This document shows positions 57,686-64,000 of a stretch of DNA of 64,000 nucleotides, piece by piece (within the stretch, counting starts at the first letter, position 1; each line of letters begins with the position of its first letter). The notes beneath the pieces are model-generated. The model had not been told where the DNA came from. It was given only the letters and a program-made list of their open reading frames with translations, and did not search any database. This DNA is from Bog-532 sp965277615 (GTDB lineage Bacteria; Actinomycetota; Actinomycetes; Streptosporangiales; Streptosporangiaceae): contig CBDIDG010000006.1 of the NCBI GenBank assembly GCA_965277615.1, positions 3,100,001-3,164,000 of the forward strand, written 5' to 3'. Made by a program: the position numbers and the translations under genes.

Positions 57686-58738
57686 GTGAGCGTTGCCGTG
57701 CCGGCCGGCCTGGTGGTGGGAGTGGATACCCATCTGGACACCCATACCGCGGTGATCTGCGATGGCGCTGGCCACCAGCTCGGCCAGGAGCAGGTCCCGG
57801 CGACCACGGCCGGGTATGGGCAGCTGCTGGCCTGGGCCCGCGCTCAGGCCGCCGGCGTGCCACTGGCCTGGGCGATTGAGGGCACCGGGCATTACGGGCT
57901 GGGCCTGGCCCGGCACCTGGCCGCCGCCGGGGAGCAGCAGGTCGCCGAGATCGGCCATACCCGGCACATCGGCAACCGCCGGGCCGGGAAAACCGACGCG
58001 ATCGACGCGCTGCGCGCGGCCCGCGAGCTGCTGGCGTGTGAGCACCCCGCCAGCCCGCGCGCCGGCGGGGACCGCGAAGCGCTGCGGCTGCTGATCGCCG
58101 GCCGCGACCACGCCGTCCGTGCCTGCCGCAGCGCCCGGGCGCTGCTGGCCGGGCTGCTGGTCACCATGCCCGATGACCTGCGCCAGCCCCTGCTGGCCCT
58201 GCCACCGGCCCGCCGCGCCCGCGCCTGCGCCGCCCTGACCGCCCCGCCCGGCGCGGACCGGCTGTCCACAGTCCAGCACCAGACCCTGGCCCGCCTCGGC
58301 ACCCGCATCGGGGCCCTGGCCGCCGAAGCCCGCCAGATCGAAACCCAGATCACGCCCATCGTCGAAGACCTCGCCCCCGGCCTGGTCGCCGCCGAGCCCG
58401 GCCTGGGTTACCTGTCCGCCGCCCAGATCCTGCTGACCTGGTCTCACCCCGGCCGGATCCGGTCCGAAGCCGCGTTCGCCATGATCGCCGGGACCGCGCC
58501 CCTGCCCGCCTCCTCCGGCCGCACCACCCGCCACCGGCTGAACCGGCTCGGCGACCGCCAGCTCAACAGCGCCCTGCACACCGTGATCATCACCCGGGCC
58601 CGCTGCCACCAGCCCACCAAGGACTACCTGACCCGCCGCCAAGCCGACGGCCAGACCAGACGCGAAGCCACCCGCTGCCTCAAGCGCTACCTCGGCCGCC
58701 ACCTGTTCCGCGCACTCAACCGGCTTGACACAACATAG
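57686..58738 (+). CDS. IS110-family transposase
   Basis: 350 aa. The N-terminal DEDD (RuvC-like) domain has VGVDTHLDTHTAV (Asp near residue 13), AIEGTGHYG and KTDAIDALRAA. The C-terminal Transposase_20 domain has EPGLGYLSAAQIL, AAFAMIAGTAPLPASSG and a Ser nearby, with the RxxNRxLxxAL-like segment RLGDRQLNSALHTVI. It is full length and looks active. The antisense strand is open for long stretches but is not coding. Confidence 0.92.
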   Translation: MSVAVPAGLVVGVDTHLDTHTAVICDGAGHQLGQEQVPATTAGYGQLLAWARAQAAGVPLAWAIEGTGHYGLGLARHLAAAGEQQVAEIGHTRHIGNRRAGKTDAIDALRAARELLACEHPASPRAGGDREALRLLIAGRDHAVRACRSARALLAGLLVTMPDDLRQPLLALPPARRARACAALTAPPGADRLSTVQHQTLARLGTRIGALAAEARQIETQITPIVEDLAPGLVAAEPGLGYLSAAQILLTWSHPGRIRSEAAFAMIAGTAPLPASSGRTTRHRLNRLGDRQLNSALHTVIITRARCHQPTKDYLTRRQADGQTRREATRCLKRYLGRHLFRALNRLDTT

Positions 58739-58744
58739 GAGCGC

Positions 58745-58903
58745 CATCGGGTGGGTGGTCTCAGCGCGGCAGGCGTAGATCGCGTCCATGACGTCCTGGA
58801 ACGGCCGGTCGCCGGCGATGACGTAACGACGCACGGCCAGGGTCAGCACCGGCTCGGAAGCCAAAGCACCAGCCAACCTTCCGAGCCGGTCTCGGGCCAT
58901 CAC
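58745..58903 (-). pseudogene. Possible gene fragment cut by the IS110 insertion
   Basis: From ATG 58903 the minus strand encodes MARDRLGRLAGALASEPV and goes on through VLTLAVRRYVIAGDRPFQ to ETTHP with good third-position GC, then enters the IS at the 13-bp repeat. Without the IS the frame continues into the palindrome (MAPSGALLPV). No family was recognised and no ribosome binding site is evident. Confidence 0.3.
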
Positions 58904-58978
58904 TCGAATGGGTGAGAGACCGGGGGACCAGCGGGCTGCGACGGTGAGCGGAAGGCCGAATCACGAGGAGGAACAGTC

Positions 58979-59695
58979 ATGACCGATCCCCAGCAGCCCA
59001 CCGTTGTCCTGGTCCACGGCGCGTTCGCCGACGCGTCCGGCTTCGCCGGCATCTTCCGCGAACTCGTCACTTCCGGTTACGACGTGGTGGCCCCGCCGAA
59101 CCCGCTGCGCAGCCTGGCCTCCGACGCCGCGGCCCTCAGCGCCGTGGTCTCGGCCATCGACGGCCCCGTCGTGCTGGTCGGCCACTCCTACGGCGGTGCC
59201 GTGATCACCCAGGCCTCGGCCGGGCTGGATAACGTGACCAAGCTCGTCTACCTGGCCGCGTTCGGCCTGGACGAGGGCGAAAGCGCGGCCAGCTCCCAGG
59301 AGCCGTTCCCGCCGTCGCTGCTCGGGGTCAACAACTACCCGACCTCGTACGACGCGCCAGGCGCGCCGCAGGGCCCGGACCTGTACATCAAGAAGGAACC
59401 GTTCCGCGAGACGTTCTGCGCCGACCTCCCCGTCGACGTGGCCGAGTTTATGGCGGTGTCTCAGCGCCCGCTGTCGGCGGCCGCGTTCACCGAGAAGTGC
59501 ACCGCGGCGGGCTGGCGGACGCGCCCGTCCTGGTTCCTGGTCTCCGAGCACGACAACGCGATCCCGCCGGACGCCGAGCGGTTCTTCGCCGAGCGGATGA
59601 AGGCGACGACCGAAGAGATCAACGGGTCCCACTGCGCATTCATCGCCCAGCCGGTGGCCGTGGCCAACTTCATCAAAAAGGCGCTGGTGGGCTGA
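58979..59695 (+). CDS. Alpha/beta hydrolase (EstC/salicylate-esterase-like)
   Basis: 238 aa. The oxyanion hole HGAFADASGF (about residues 13-22), nucleophile GHSYGG (about 65-70), acid in SEHDNAIPP and His in NGSHCAFIAQP form a full triad. The compact size and motif set match the MES/EstC-type esterases that hydrolyse small aromatic or aliphatic esters. AGGAGG lies eight bases before the ATG. It is preceded by an IR (58849-58861 with 58877-58889). Confidence 0.85.
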   Translation: MTDPQQPTVVLVHGAFADASGFAGIFRELVTSGYDVVAPPNPLRSLASDAAALSAVVSAIDGPVVLVGHSYGGAVITQASAGLDNVTKLVYLAAFGLDEGESAASSQEPFPPSLLGVNNYPTSYDAPGAPQGPDLYIKKEPFRETFCADLPVDVAEFMAVSQRPLSAAAFTEKCTAAGWRTRPSWFLVSEHDNAIPPDAERFFAERMKATTEEINGSHCAFIAQPVAVANFIKKALVG

Positions 59696-59935
59696 GGCTG
59701 CTGACCGGCCCGGGCTGCTACCCAGCCTGGGCCGCCGGCCGGCTGGACTTCAGGCTGGCTCGCTCCAGGCCGACCGGGGCCCGAACCAGGCCAAGCGGGC
59801 ATCACGAGCACCATGTAGTCCTGGCCCGGACGCGTCCGCACGTGAGCCAGGCCAGCGGCCTGCGGATTAGGCCCGCTGATTGTCGGTGGTCGTGCTTATG
59901 CTGGGCGAAAAGACGATTCATAGGAGCGTCCGCCG

Positions 59936-60274
59936 ATGACTGCGCCGCATGCCCGGCCAACGCCGGTGCTGCCTGACCCGCCCGGCTGCACCCCGGCGGC
60001 CATCCGCGCGGTGCTGGCGGCCAACGCCGATCCCGACGTACTGCAGCGGTACGACCGGGAGCTGGACGCGGCGTTCGAGCAGGCGCGAGACAAGGGTGAT
60101 CTGACGCCTCTGGTGCAGACGGTTCGGCGCTGGTGGTTCGAGGCCGACGCCTGGCGAGACCCTGAGGCACAGCGCCAGTTCCTAGCTCGCGTGGACGCGT
60201 ATCGCAATGAAGGACCACCTCCGCAAGAAGAACGGCTGACGCGCGAAGCGATCCGGACGCGGTTCGGGGTCTGA
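59936..60274 (+). CDS. DUF6247 family protein, likely antitoxin
   Basis: 112 aa. The start DPPGCTPAAIRAVLAANADP, the DLTPLVQTVRRWWFEADAWRD helix and the trailing tail match DUF6247, small actinobacterial proteins found directly upstream of RelE/ParE-like genes. It is three bases from the next gene. Antitoxin function is inferred from this pairing. TAGGAG precedes the ATG. Confidence 0.7.
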   Translation: MTAPHARPTPVLPDPPGCTPAAIRAVLAANADPDVLQRYDRELDAAFEQARDKGDLTPLVQTVRRWWFEADAWRDPEAQRQFLARVDAYRNEGPPPQEERLTREAIRTRFGV

Positions 60275-60277
60275 CCC

Positions 60278-60544
60278 ATGTACCACTGGGAGTTAGACGG
60301 TCCGGCCCAGCGGGAATTCGCCGCGCTGAAGCCGGCCGTGCAGACGCAGCTGGCCGCCTTCATGGATGCGGTGGTCATTGTCGATCCCGCTAACTATCAG
60401 CGCCGTGACGACGAGCGGAAGAACGTGCCGATGCCGCTGCGCATGCTGCATTTTGGCCCACATCTAGAAGGCCTGGTCACGTTCCTGGTCTACCCGCCCG
60501 ATAACCTGGTGCTCGTCGTCCGCCTCCAGTGGCTCGGCGATTGA
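60278..60544 (+). CDS. RelE/ParE-like toxin candidate
   Basis: 88 aa. The pattern YHWELDGPAQREFAALKPAV at the start and LVTFLVYPPDNLVLVVRLQW at the end fits the compact RelE/ParE fold. It could cleave mRNA or inhibit gyrase. Catalytic residues cannot be assigned. Its stop codon lies inside a perfect hairpin. Confidence 0.65.
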   Translation: MYHWELDGPAQREFAALKPAVQTQLAAFMDAVVIVDPANYQRRDDERKNVPMPLRMLHFGPHLEGLVTFLVYPPDNLVLVVRLQWLGD

Positions 60545-60569
60545 CCGGTCACCTGACCGGTCAATCGCC
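60536..60569. terminator. Perfect 16-bp hairpin terminator
   Basis: GGCGATTGACCGGTCA (60536-60551) pairs with TGACCGGTCAATCGCC (60554-60569) with two bases between. It overlaps the toxin stop codon and ends ten bases before the convergent ThDP-enzyme stop, serving both strands. Confidence 0.8.
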
Positions 60570-60578
60570 GGCTTCTCG

Positions 60579-62348
60579 TTACTTCTTGAGCTGCTCGATT
60601 TTGTCTTTGAAGAGGGTGGTGGCGATGGCGACCTTGTTCGGCTGGCCCTTGAGGAAGGACTGGGCGAACTTCTTGGCCTGGTCGTAGGCGACCTTGCCGG
60701 GCAGCGGCGGCTCGTTCGGGTCCACGTCGATGTCGACGATGGCCGGGCCGTCGAAGGCCAGCGCGTCCTTGAGGGCGCCTTCGACCTTCTTCGGGTTGTC
60801 GACCTTGGCCCCGTAGCCGCCGCAGGCGGTGGCCCAAGCGGCGAAGTTCGCCACCGGCTGGGGGAACCGGACCCCGAACTCGGGGTAGCCCAGCACCATC
60901 TGCTCCCACAGGATCTGGCCCAGCGAGCCGTTGTTGTTGATGACCACCTTGATCGGCAGGCCGGCCCGGGCCGCGGTCAGGAACTCGGCCATCAGCATGG
61001 CGAATCCGCCGTCGCCGACGTAGGCGATGACCTGGCGGCCGGGGAAGGCGTGCTGGATGCCCAGGGCGTACGGCAGGCCGGGGGCCATGGTGGCCAGGTT
61101 GCCGGACAGGTAGAACTGGCGGTCGCCGCGGATCGTCCAGTGGCGCGCGGCCCAGGTGGCGATGGTGCCGCTGTCACAGGTCAAGATGGCGTCGTCGGCG
61201 GCCAGGTCGTCGATGACCCCCATCGGGTACTGCGGGGCAATCGGGCTGCGCTTGCCGTTCTCCAGGTCGGCCATGTCCGAGCGCCACTTGGTCATGTCTT
61301 TTTGGTATTTAACGAGGTGGCTACGGTCTGACTTGCGGGTCAGCAGGGGGATCAGCGCCTGCAGGCTCTCCTTGGCCTCGCCCACCACGGGTACCTCGGT
61401 CGGCATGCGCAGCCCGGCGCGGGTCGGGTCGGCCTCGATCTGCACCACCTTGACCTGGCCCGGCTGGGGCAGGTGCTGGGTGTAGGGGAAGTTCGTGCCG
61501 ATCATGAACAGGGTGTCGCAGTCCTCGACCAGGTTCTCGCCGGGCCGGGTGCCGAGCAGGCCGATCCCGCCCACCGCGTACTCGGAGTCGTCCGGGATCA
61601 CGGCCTTACCGGGCAGGGTCTTGATGACCGGGGCGGCGAGCCGGTCGGCCACCGCCAGCACCTCGTCGCGGGCGTGCAGCGCGCCCGCGCCGGCCAGGAT
61701 CGCGACCTTCTCCCCCGCGTTCAGGACGGCGGCCGCGGCGGCCAGGTCCTCGGCCCGGGCCCGTCCGGGCGGGGGCAGGTAAATCGGGGACGTGGCCGGC
61801 GGCCGGGCCGGGGCCACGTGCTGGTAGGGGTCCAGGTCGGCCGGGGCGACCTGGACGTCGTTGGGAAAGCTCAGGTGGGCCACCCCGCGCCGGGCCAGGG
61901 CGGTGCGGATAGCGATGTCGACCACGCCGGGCAGCTGGGCCGGGTTGTCGACGACCAGGTTGTACTCGGCCACGTCCATGAACAGCTTGTCGGTGTGGAC
62001 CTCCTGCTGGTAGCCGGTGCCCAGCACCGAGGTCTCCTGCATGCCGGTGATGGCCAGCACGGGCATGTGGTCCAGCTTGGCGTCGTACAGGCCGTTCAGC
62101 AGGTGAATGGCGCCCGGGCCGGAGGTGGACAGGCAGACCCCGAGCTTGCCGGTGGCCTTGGCGTAGGCGGTGGCCATGAACGCGGCCGCCTCCTCGTGGT
62201 GGACCAGGAAGAACTTGATCCGGTCCGAATGCCGGCGCAGGCCCTCCATGATCCCGTTGATGCCGTCGCCGGGCAGGCCGAAGACCGTGTCCACCCCCCA
62301 GTCGGCCAGCCGCTCGATCAGCAGCTCGGATGCGATCTGTTGTGCCAT
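60579..62348 (-). CDS. ThDP-dependent pyruvate-oxidase/acetolactate-synthase-like enzyme
   Basis: 589 aa. The N-terminal PYR domain has the catalytic Glu in VHHEEAAAFMATAYA (about residues 49-63), the middle FAD/NAD-like domain follows, and the C-terminal PP domain has the ThDP motif GDGGFAMLMAEFLTAARAG through VVINNNGSLG. The best fit is the PoxB/pyruvate oxidase branch. It starts at ATG 62348 with AAGGAGAAG upstream. The frame is open into the upstream enolase-like gene, but that reflects a frameshift there. Co-transcribed with the two preceding oxidative genes. Confidence 0.88.
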   Translation of the reverse strand: MAQQIASELLIERLADWGVDTVFGLPGDGINGIMEGLRRHSDRIKFFLVHHEEAAAFMATAYAKATGKLGVCLSTSGPGAIHLLNGLYDAKLDHMPVLAITGMQETSVLGTGYQQEVHTDKLFMDVAEYNLVVDNPAQLPGVVDIAIRTALARRGVAHLSFPNDVQVAPADLDPYQHVAPARPPATSPIYLPPPGRARAEDLAAAAAVLNAGEKVAILAGAGALHARDEVLAVADRLAAPVIKTLPGKAVIPDDSEYAVGGIGLLGTRPGENLVEDCDTLFMIGTNFPYTQHLPQPGQVKVVQIEADPTRAGLRMPTEVPVVGEAKESLQALIPLLTRKSDRSHLVKYQKDMTKWRSDMADLENGKRSPIAPQYPMGVIDDLAADDAILTCDSGTIATWAARHWTIRGDRQFYLSGNLATMAPGLPYALGIQHAFPGRQVIAYVGDGGFAMLMAEFLTAARAGLPIKVVINNNGSLGQILWEQMVLGYPEFGVRFPQPVANFAAWATACGGYGAKVDNPKKVEGALKDALAFDGPAIVDIDVDPNEPPLPGKVAYDQAKKFAQSFLKGQPNKVAIATTLFKDKIEQLKK

Positions 62349-62365
62349 GACTTCTCCTTCGGTGG

Positions 62366-63479
62366 TCAGCTTGTGCGGTACTTCTCGGCGTCGGCCGCCC
62401 GGAACTCCAGGCCGAGCCCGGGCCGGTCCGGGGCCGGGCGGATCGCCCCGCCCGTGGGGTTCGAGGGTGCCGTCGAAGAACATCGATTCGATCCGGACGT
62501 GGTCGTGGAACCACTCCAGGTGGCGGAAGTTCGGGACCGCGGCGGCGGCGTGGGCGTGCAGGTGCGGCGCGCAGTGCCCGGAGACCTGGAGCCCGAACGA
62601 GGCGGCGACGGCCGCGGCCCGCAGCCATTCGGTGATGCCGCCGCAGCGTGAGGCGTCGGCCTGCAGGCAGTCGACCGCGCCCGCCGCGCACATCCGGCGG
62701 AAGTAGTACAGGTCCCAGCCGTACTCCCCGGCGGCCACGTCGGCCGCCACCGCGTCCCGGACCTCGCGCAGGCCGTCAAGATCGTCGGAGGAGACCGGTT
62801 CCTCGAACCAGCGGACGTCGAGGCCGTCGGCGGCCGCGGCGTTCATCACCCGGATGGCCTGCTTGCGGCCGTAGCCGCCGTTGGCGTCGACGTACAGTTC
62901 CACGTCGCCGCCGACGACCTCGCGGGCCTGCCGCATCCGGGCCAGGTCCCGGGCCCCGTCGCCGCCCCAGGACTCGCCGACCTTGATCTTGACCCGGGGG
63001 ATGCGCTGCTCGATGGCCCAGCCGGTCAGCTGAGCCCGGAGCTGATCGCCGCCGTAGGGGGTAAAACCGCCGCTGCCGTAGACCGGGACCTCGTCCCGGA
63101 CCGCGCCCAGCAGCCGGAACAACGGCAGCCCGAGCAGCTTGGCCTTGAGGTCCCACAGCGCGATGTCGAGCGCGGAGACGGCGTAGCCCGCCACTCCCGG
63201 TCTGGTCACGTTGCGGACGGCCTGGATCATGGCCTCGGAGCTGCCGGGCACGTCCAGCGCGGGACGGCCCTGCAGCACCGGGGTCAGCTCGTGGGTGATG
63301 ACCGCGGCCGAGGCGGCCGAGCCGTAGGTCCAGCCGATCCCCTCGGTGCCGGCCGCTCTGACCCGGGCCAGTACCAGCGTGGTCGCGTCCCAGGCCAGCG
63401 TGCCGTCACCCTCGGGCGCATCGGTCGGGATCTGGTAGGCGGCCGTCTCGACCGACTCGACCACCGGATCGCCGGTCAT
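62366..63479 (-). pseudogene. Mandelate racemase/muconate-lactonizing enzyme family, 3' frameshift
   Basis: Enolase superfamily. The N-terminal capping domain is followed by a barrel with KIKVG (K-x-K catalytic pair), VDANGGYGRKQAI, FEEPV and ADASRCGGITEWL. The native C-terminus (GGAIRPAPDRPGLGLEFRA) lies one frame away, because a CCCC run on the minus strand (62456-62459) has one base too many; with three bases it reads on normally to a stop at 62366. The read frame otherwise fuses into the ThDP gene. The insertion may be a mutation or a homopolymer error. The likely substrate is a sugar acid. Confidence 0.75.
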
Positions 63480-64000
63480 GACGCGGCCCCGCCCCGGGCG
63501 CCGGCGGCCAGGTGATCGGCGGCGCGGGCGGCCACGGCCATGATGGTCAGGGCCGGGTTGGCCGCGCCCTGAGTCGGGAGCACGCTGCCATCGGTGATGT
63601 ACAGGTTGGGTACGGCGAAGCTGCGGCAGAACCGGTCGACCACGCCGTGCCGTTCGTCGCGGGCCATCCGGGCCCCGCCGACCAGGTGGGCGTAGCGCTG
63701 GACGGTGATGACCTCGTCCGCCCCCGCGGCGTGCAGGATGTCCTCCATCACGGCCTGGGCCGCCTGGGCCTGGGCCCGGTCGTTGTCGCACTGGGAGTAG
63801 GCGAAGCTGGCCACCGGCAGGCCGTGCCGGTCCTTCTCCTGCGCCAGCGTGACCCGGTTGCCGGGCTGGGGCAGGAACTCGCACAGGGCGCCGAGCGTGG
63901 CCCAGTGCACGTAGTCGCTCATGTACTCGCGCAGCGCCCCGCCCCAGTGCCCCTGGGCGGCCACGTGCTCGGCCCAGGTGATCGGCAGCGGCGACACGGT
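63476..64000 (-). CDS. GMC-family oxidoreductase, C-terminal part (cut by window edge)
   Basis: The visible 174 residues are the GMC C-terminal domain: YAHLVGGARMARDERHGVVD, then FAVPNLYITDGSVLPTQGAA and NPALTIMAVAARAADHL. The His in HLVGG and the Asn in NPALT are the usual active-site pair. It oxidises an alcohol or sugar using FAD. The N-terminus lies beyond the window; the internal GTG is not a real start. The stop overlaps the start of the enolase-like gene (ATGA), so they share an operon. Confidence 0.88.
   Translation of the reverse strand, partial: TVSPLPITWAEHVAAQGHWGGALREYMSDYVHWATLGALCEFLPQPGNRVTLAQEKDRHGLPVASFAYSQCDNDRAQAQAAQAVMEDILHAAGADEVITVQRYAHLVGGARMARDERHGVVDRFCRSFAVPNLYITDGSVLPTQGAANPALTIMAVAARAADHLAAGARGGAAS

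Larger units (their letters stand above)
57367..58753 (+). mobile_element. IS110-family insertion sequence
   Basis: About 1.39 kb. It carries one transposase gene, no terminal inverted repeats, and a 13-bp direct repeat GCGCCATCGGGTG at 57354-57366 and 58741-58753. Lack of inverted repeats and insertion in a palindrome are typical for IS110/IS1111. The exact ends are uncertain within the direct repeat. Confidence 0.75.

Noticed and set aside
57470..58903. Long minus-strand frame opposite the IS110 transposase
   Set aside because: Composition is Gly/Gln/Ala-rich with no domain; it mirrors the high third-position GC of the transposase.
60579..63884. A 1,101-codon fusion of an enolase-like and a ThDP enzyme
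   Set aside because: The join depends on a one-base insertion; both proteins have independent normal starts and ends, and the ThDP gene has its own ribosome binding site.
1..64000. tRNA or rRNA genes, including a tRNA gene as integration target
   Set aside because: No cloverleaf or conserved rRNA stretch was noticed; the element's ends are in a terminator-like hairpin instead. A tRNAscan run would be decisive.

Overview
The window is high-GC actinobacterial chromosome. GTG and TTG starts, F420-type luciferase-like oxidoreductases, an Scr1-type XRE regulator, a LAL-type LuxR regulator, DUF3618/DUF1206 membrane proteins and a DtxR/IdeR box all fit a filamentous actinomycete. I cannot name the genus. 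No rRNA, tRNA or secretion cluster was seen.

Layout. 0-8 kb: regulators (XRE/DUF5753, LuxR-LAL, anti-sigma-like ATPase), a small secreted peptide gene and a mannitol-dehydrogenase-family gene. 7.5-13 kb: a TetR gene divergent from accD1-accA1-acyl-CoA dehydrogenase, a leucine/branched-chain acyl-CoA catabolic operon with a palindromic operator. 13-29 kb: housekeeping and envelope genes, including two F420-type oxidoreductases, a holin/DUF3618 envelope operon, a beta-helix lipoprotein, bfr and bfd under a DtxR-like box, purU, an AAA ATPase, an esterase, a TerC protein and a STAS-PAS protein. 29.3-31.2 kb: a secreted GH54-type enzyme with two ricin lectin modules.

31.27-49.25 kb is a complete 18-kb integrated element. 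Its two ends share recombinase half-sites in inverted orientation. It was inserted into what would have been a perfect hairpin between two convergent chromosomal genes. The left part carries a large serine integrase whose reading frame runs through the attachment site, two tandem paralogous small proteins, a J-domain membrane protein, an FtsK/TraB-type DNA translocase, a winged-helix replication-relaxation-like protein, small membrane proteins, and a divergent DNA-binding-only GntR repressor with a HutC-type operator. A 250-bp block of large nested inverted repeats follows. The right part is a type I-G (formerly I-U) CRISPR interference operon (csb1, csb2, cas3, a short Cas8-like gene; each pair overlaps) without cas1, cas2 or cas4. 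Beyond it lie two CRISPR arrays whose 33-bp repeats are strongly diverged but keep their stem. The second array has a diverged copy of the first array's leader and of one of its spacers.

49.3-55 kb: a sugar-metabolism cluster (TIM-barrel isomerase, Gfo/Idh/MocA dehydrogenase, cupin, MocR regulator) divergent from a Tm-1-like/PEP-hydrolase pair. 55-57.3 kb: a GtrA remnant and two SDR genes. 57.3-58.75 kb: an IS110-family element inserted in a 32-bp palindrome. 59-60.5 kb: an alpha/beta hydrolase and a DUF6247/RelE-like pair. 60.6-64 kb: a leftward operon of a GMC oxidoreductase (cut by the window edge), an enolase-superfamily gene with a frameshift, and a pyruvate-oxidase-like ThDP enzyme.
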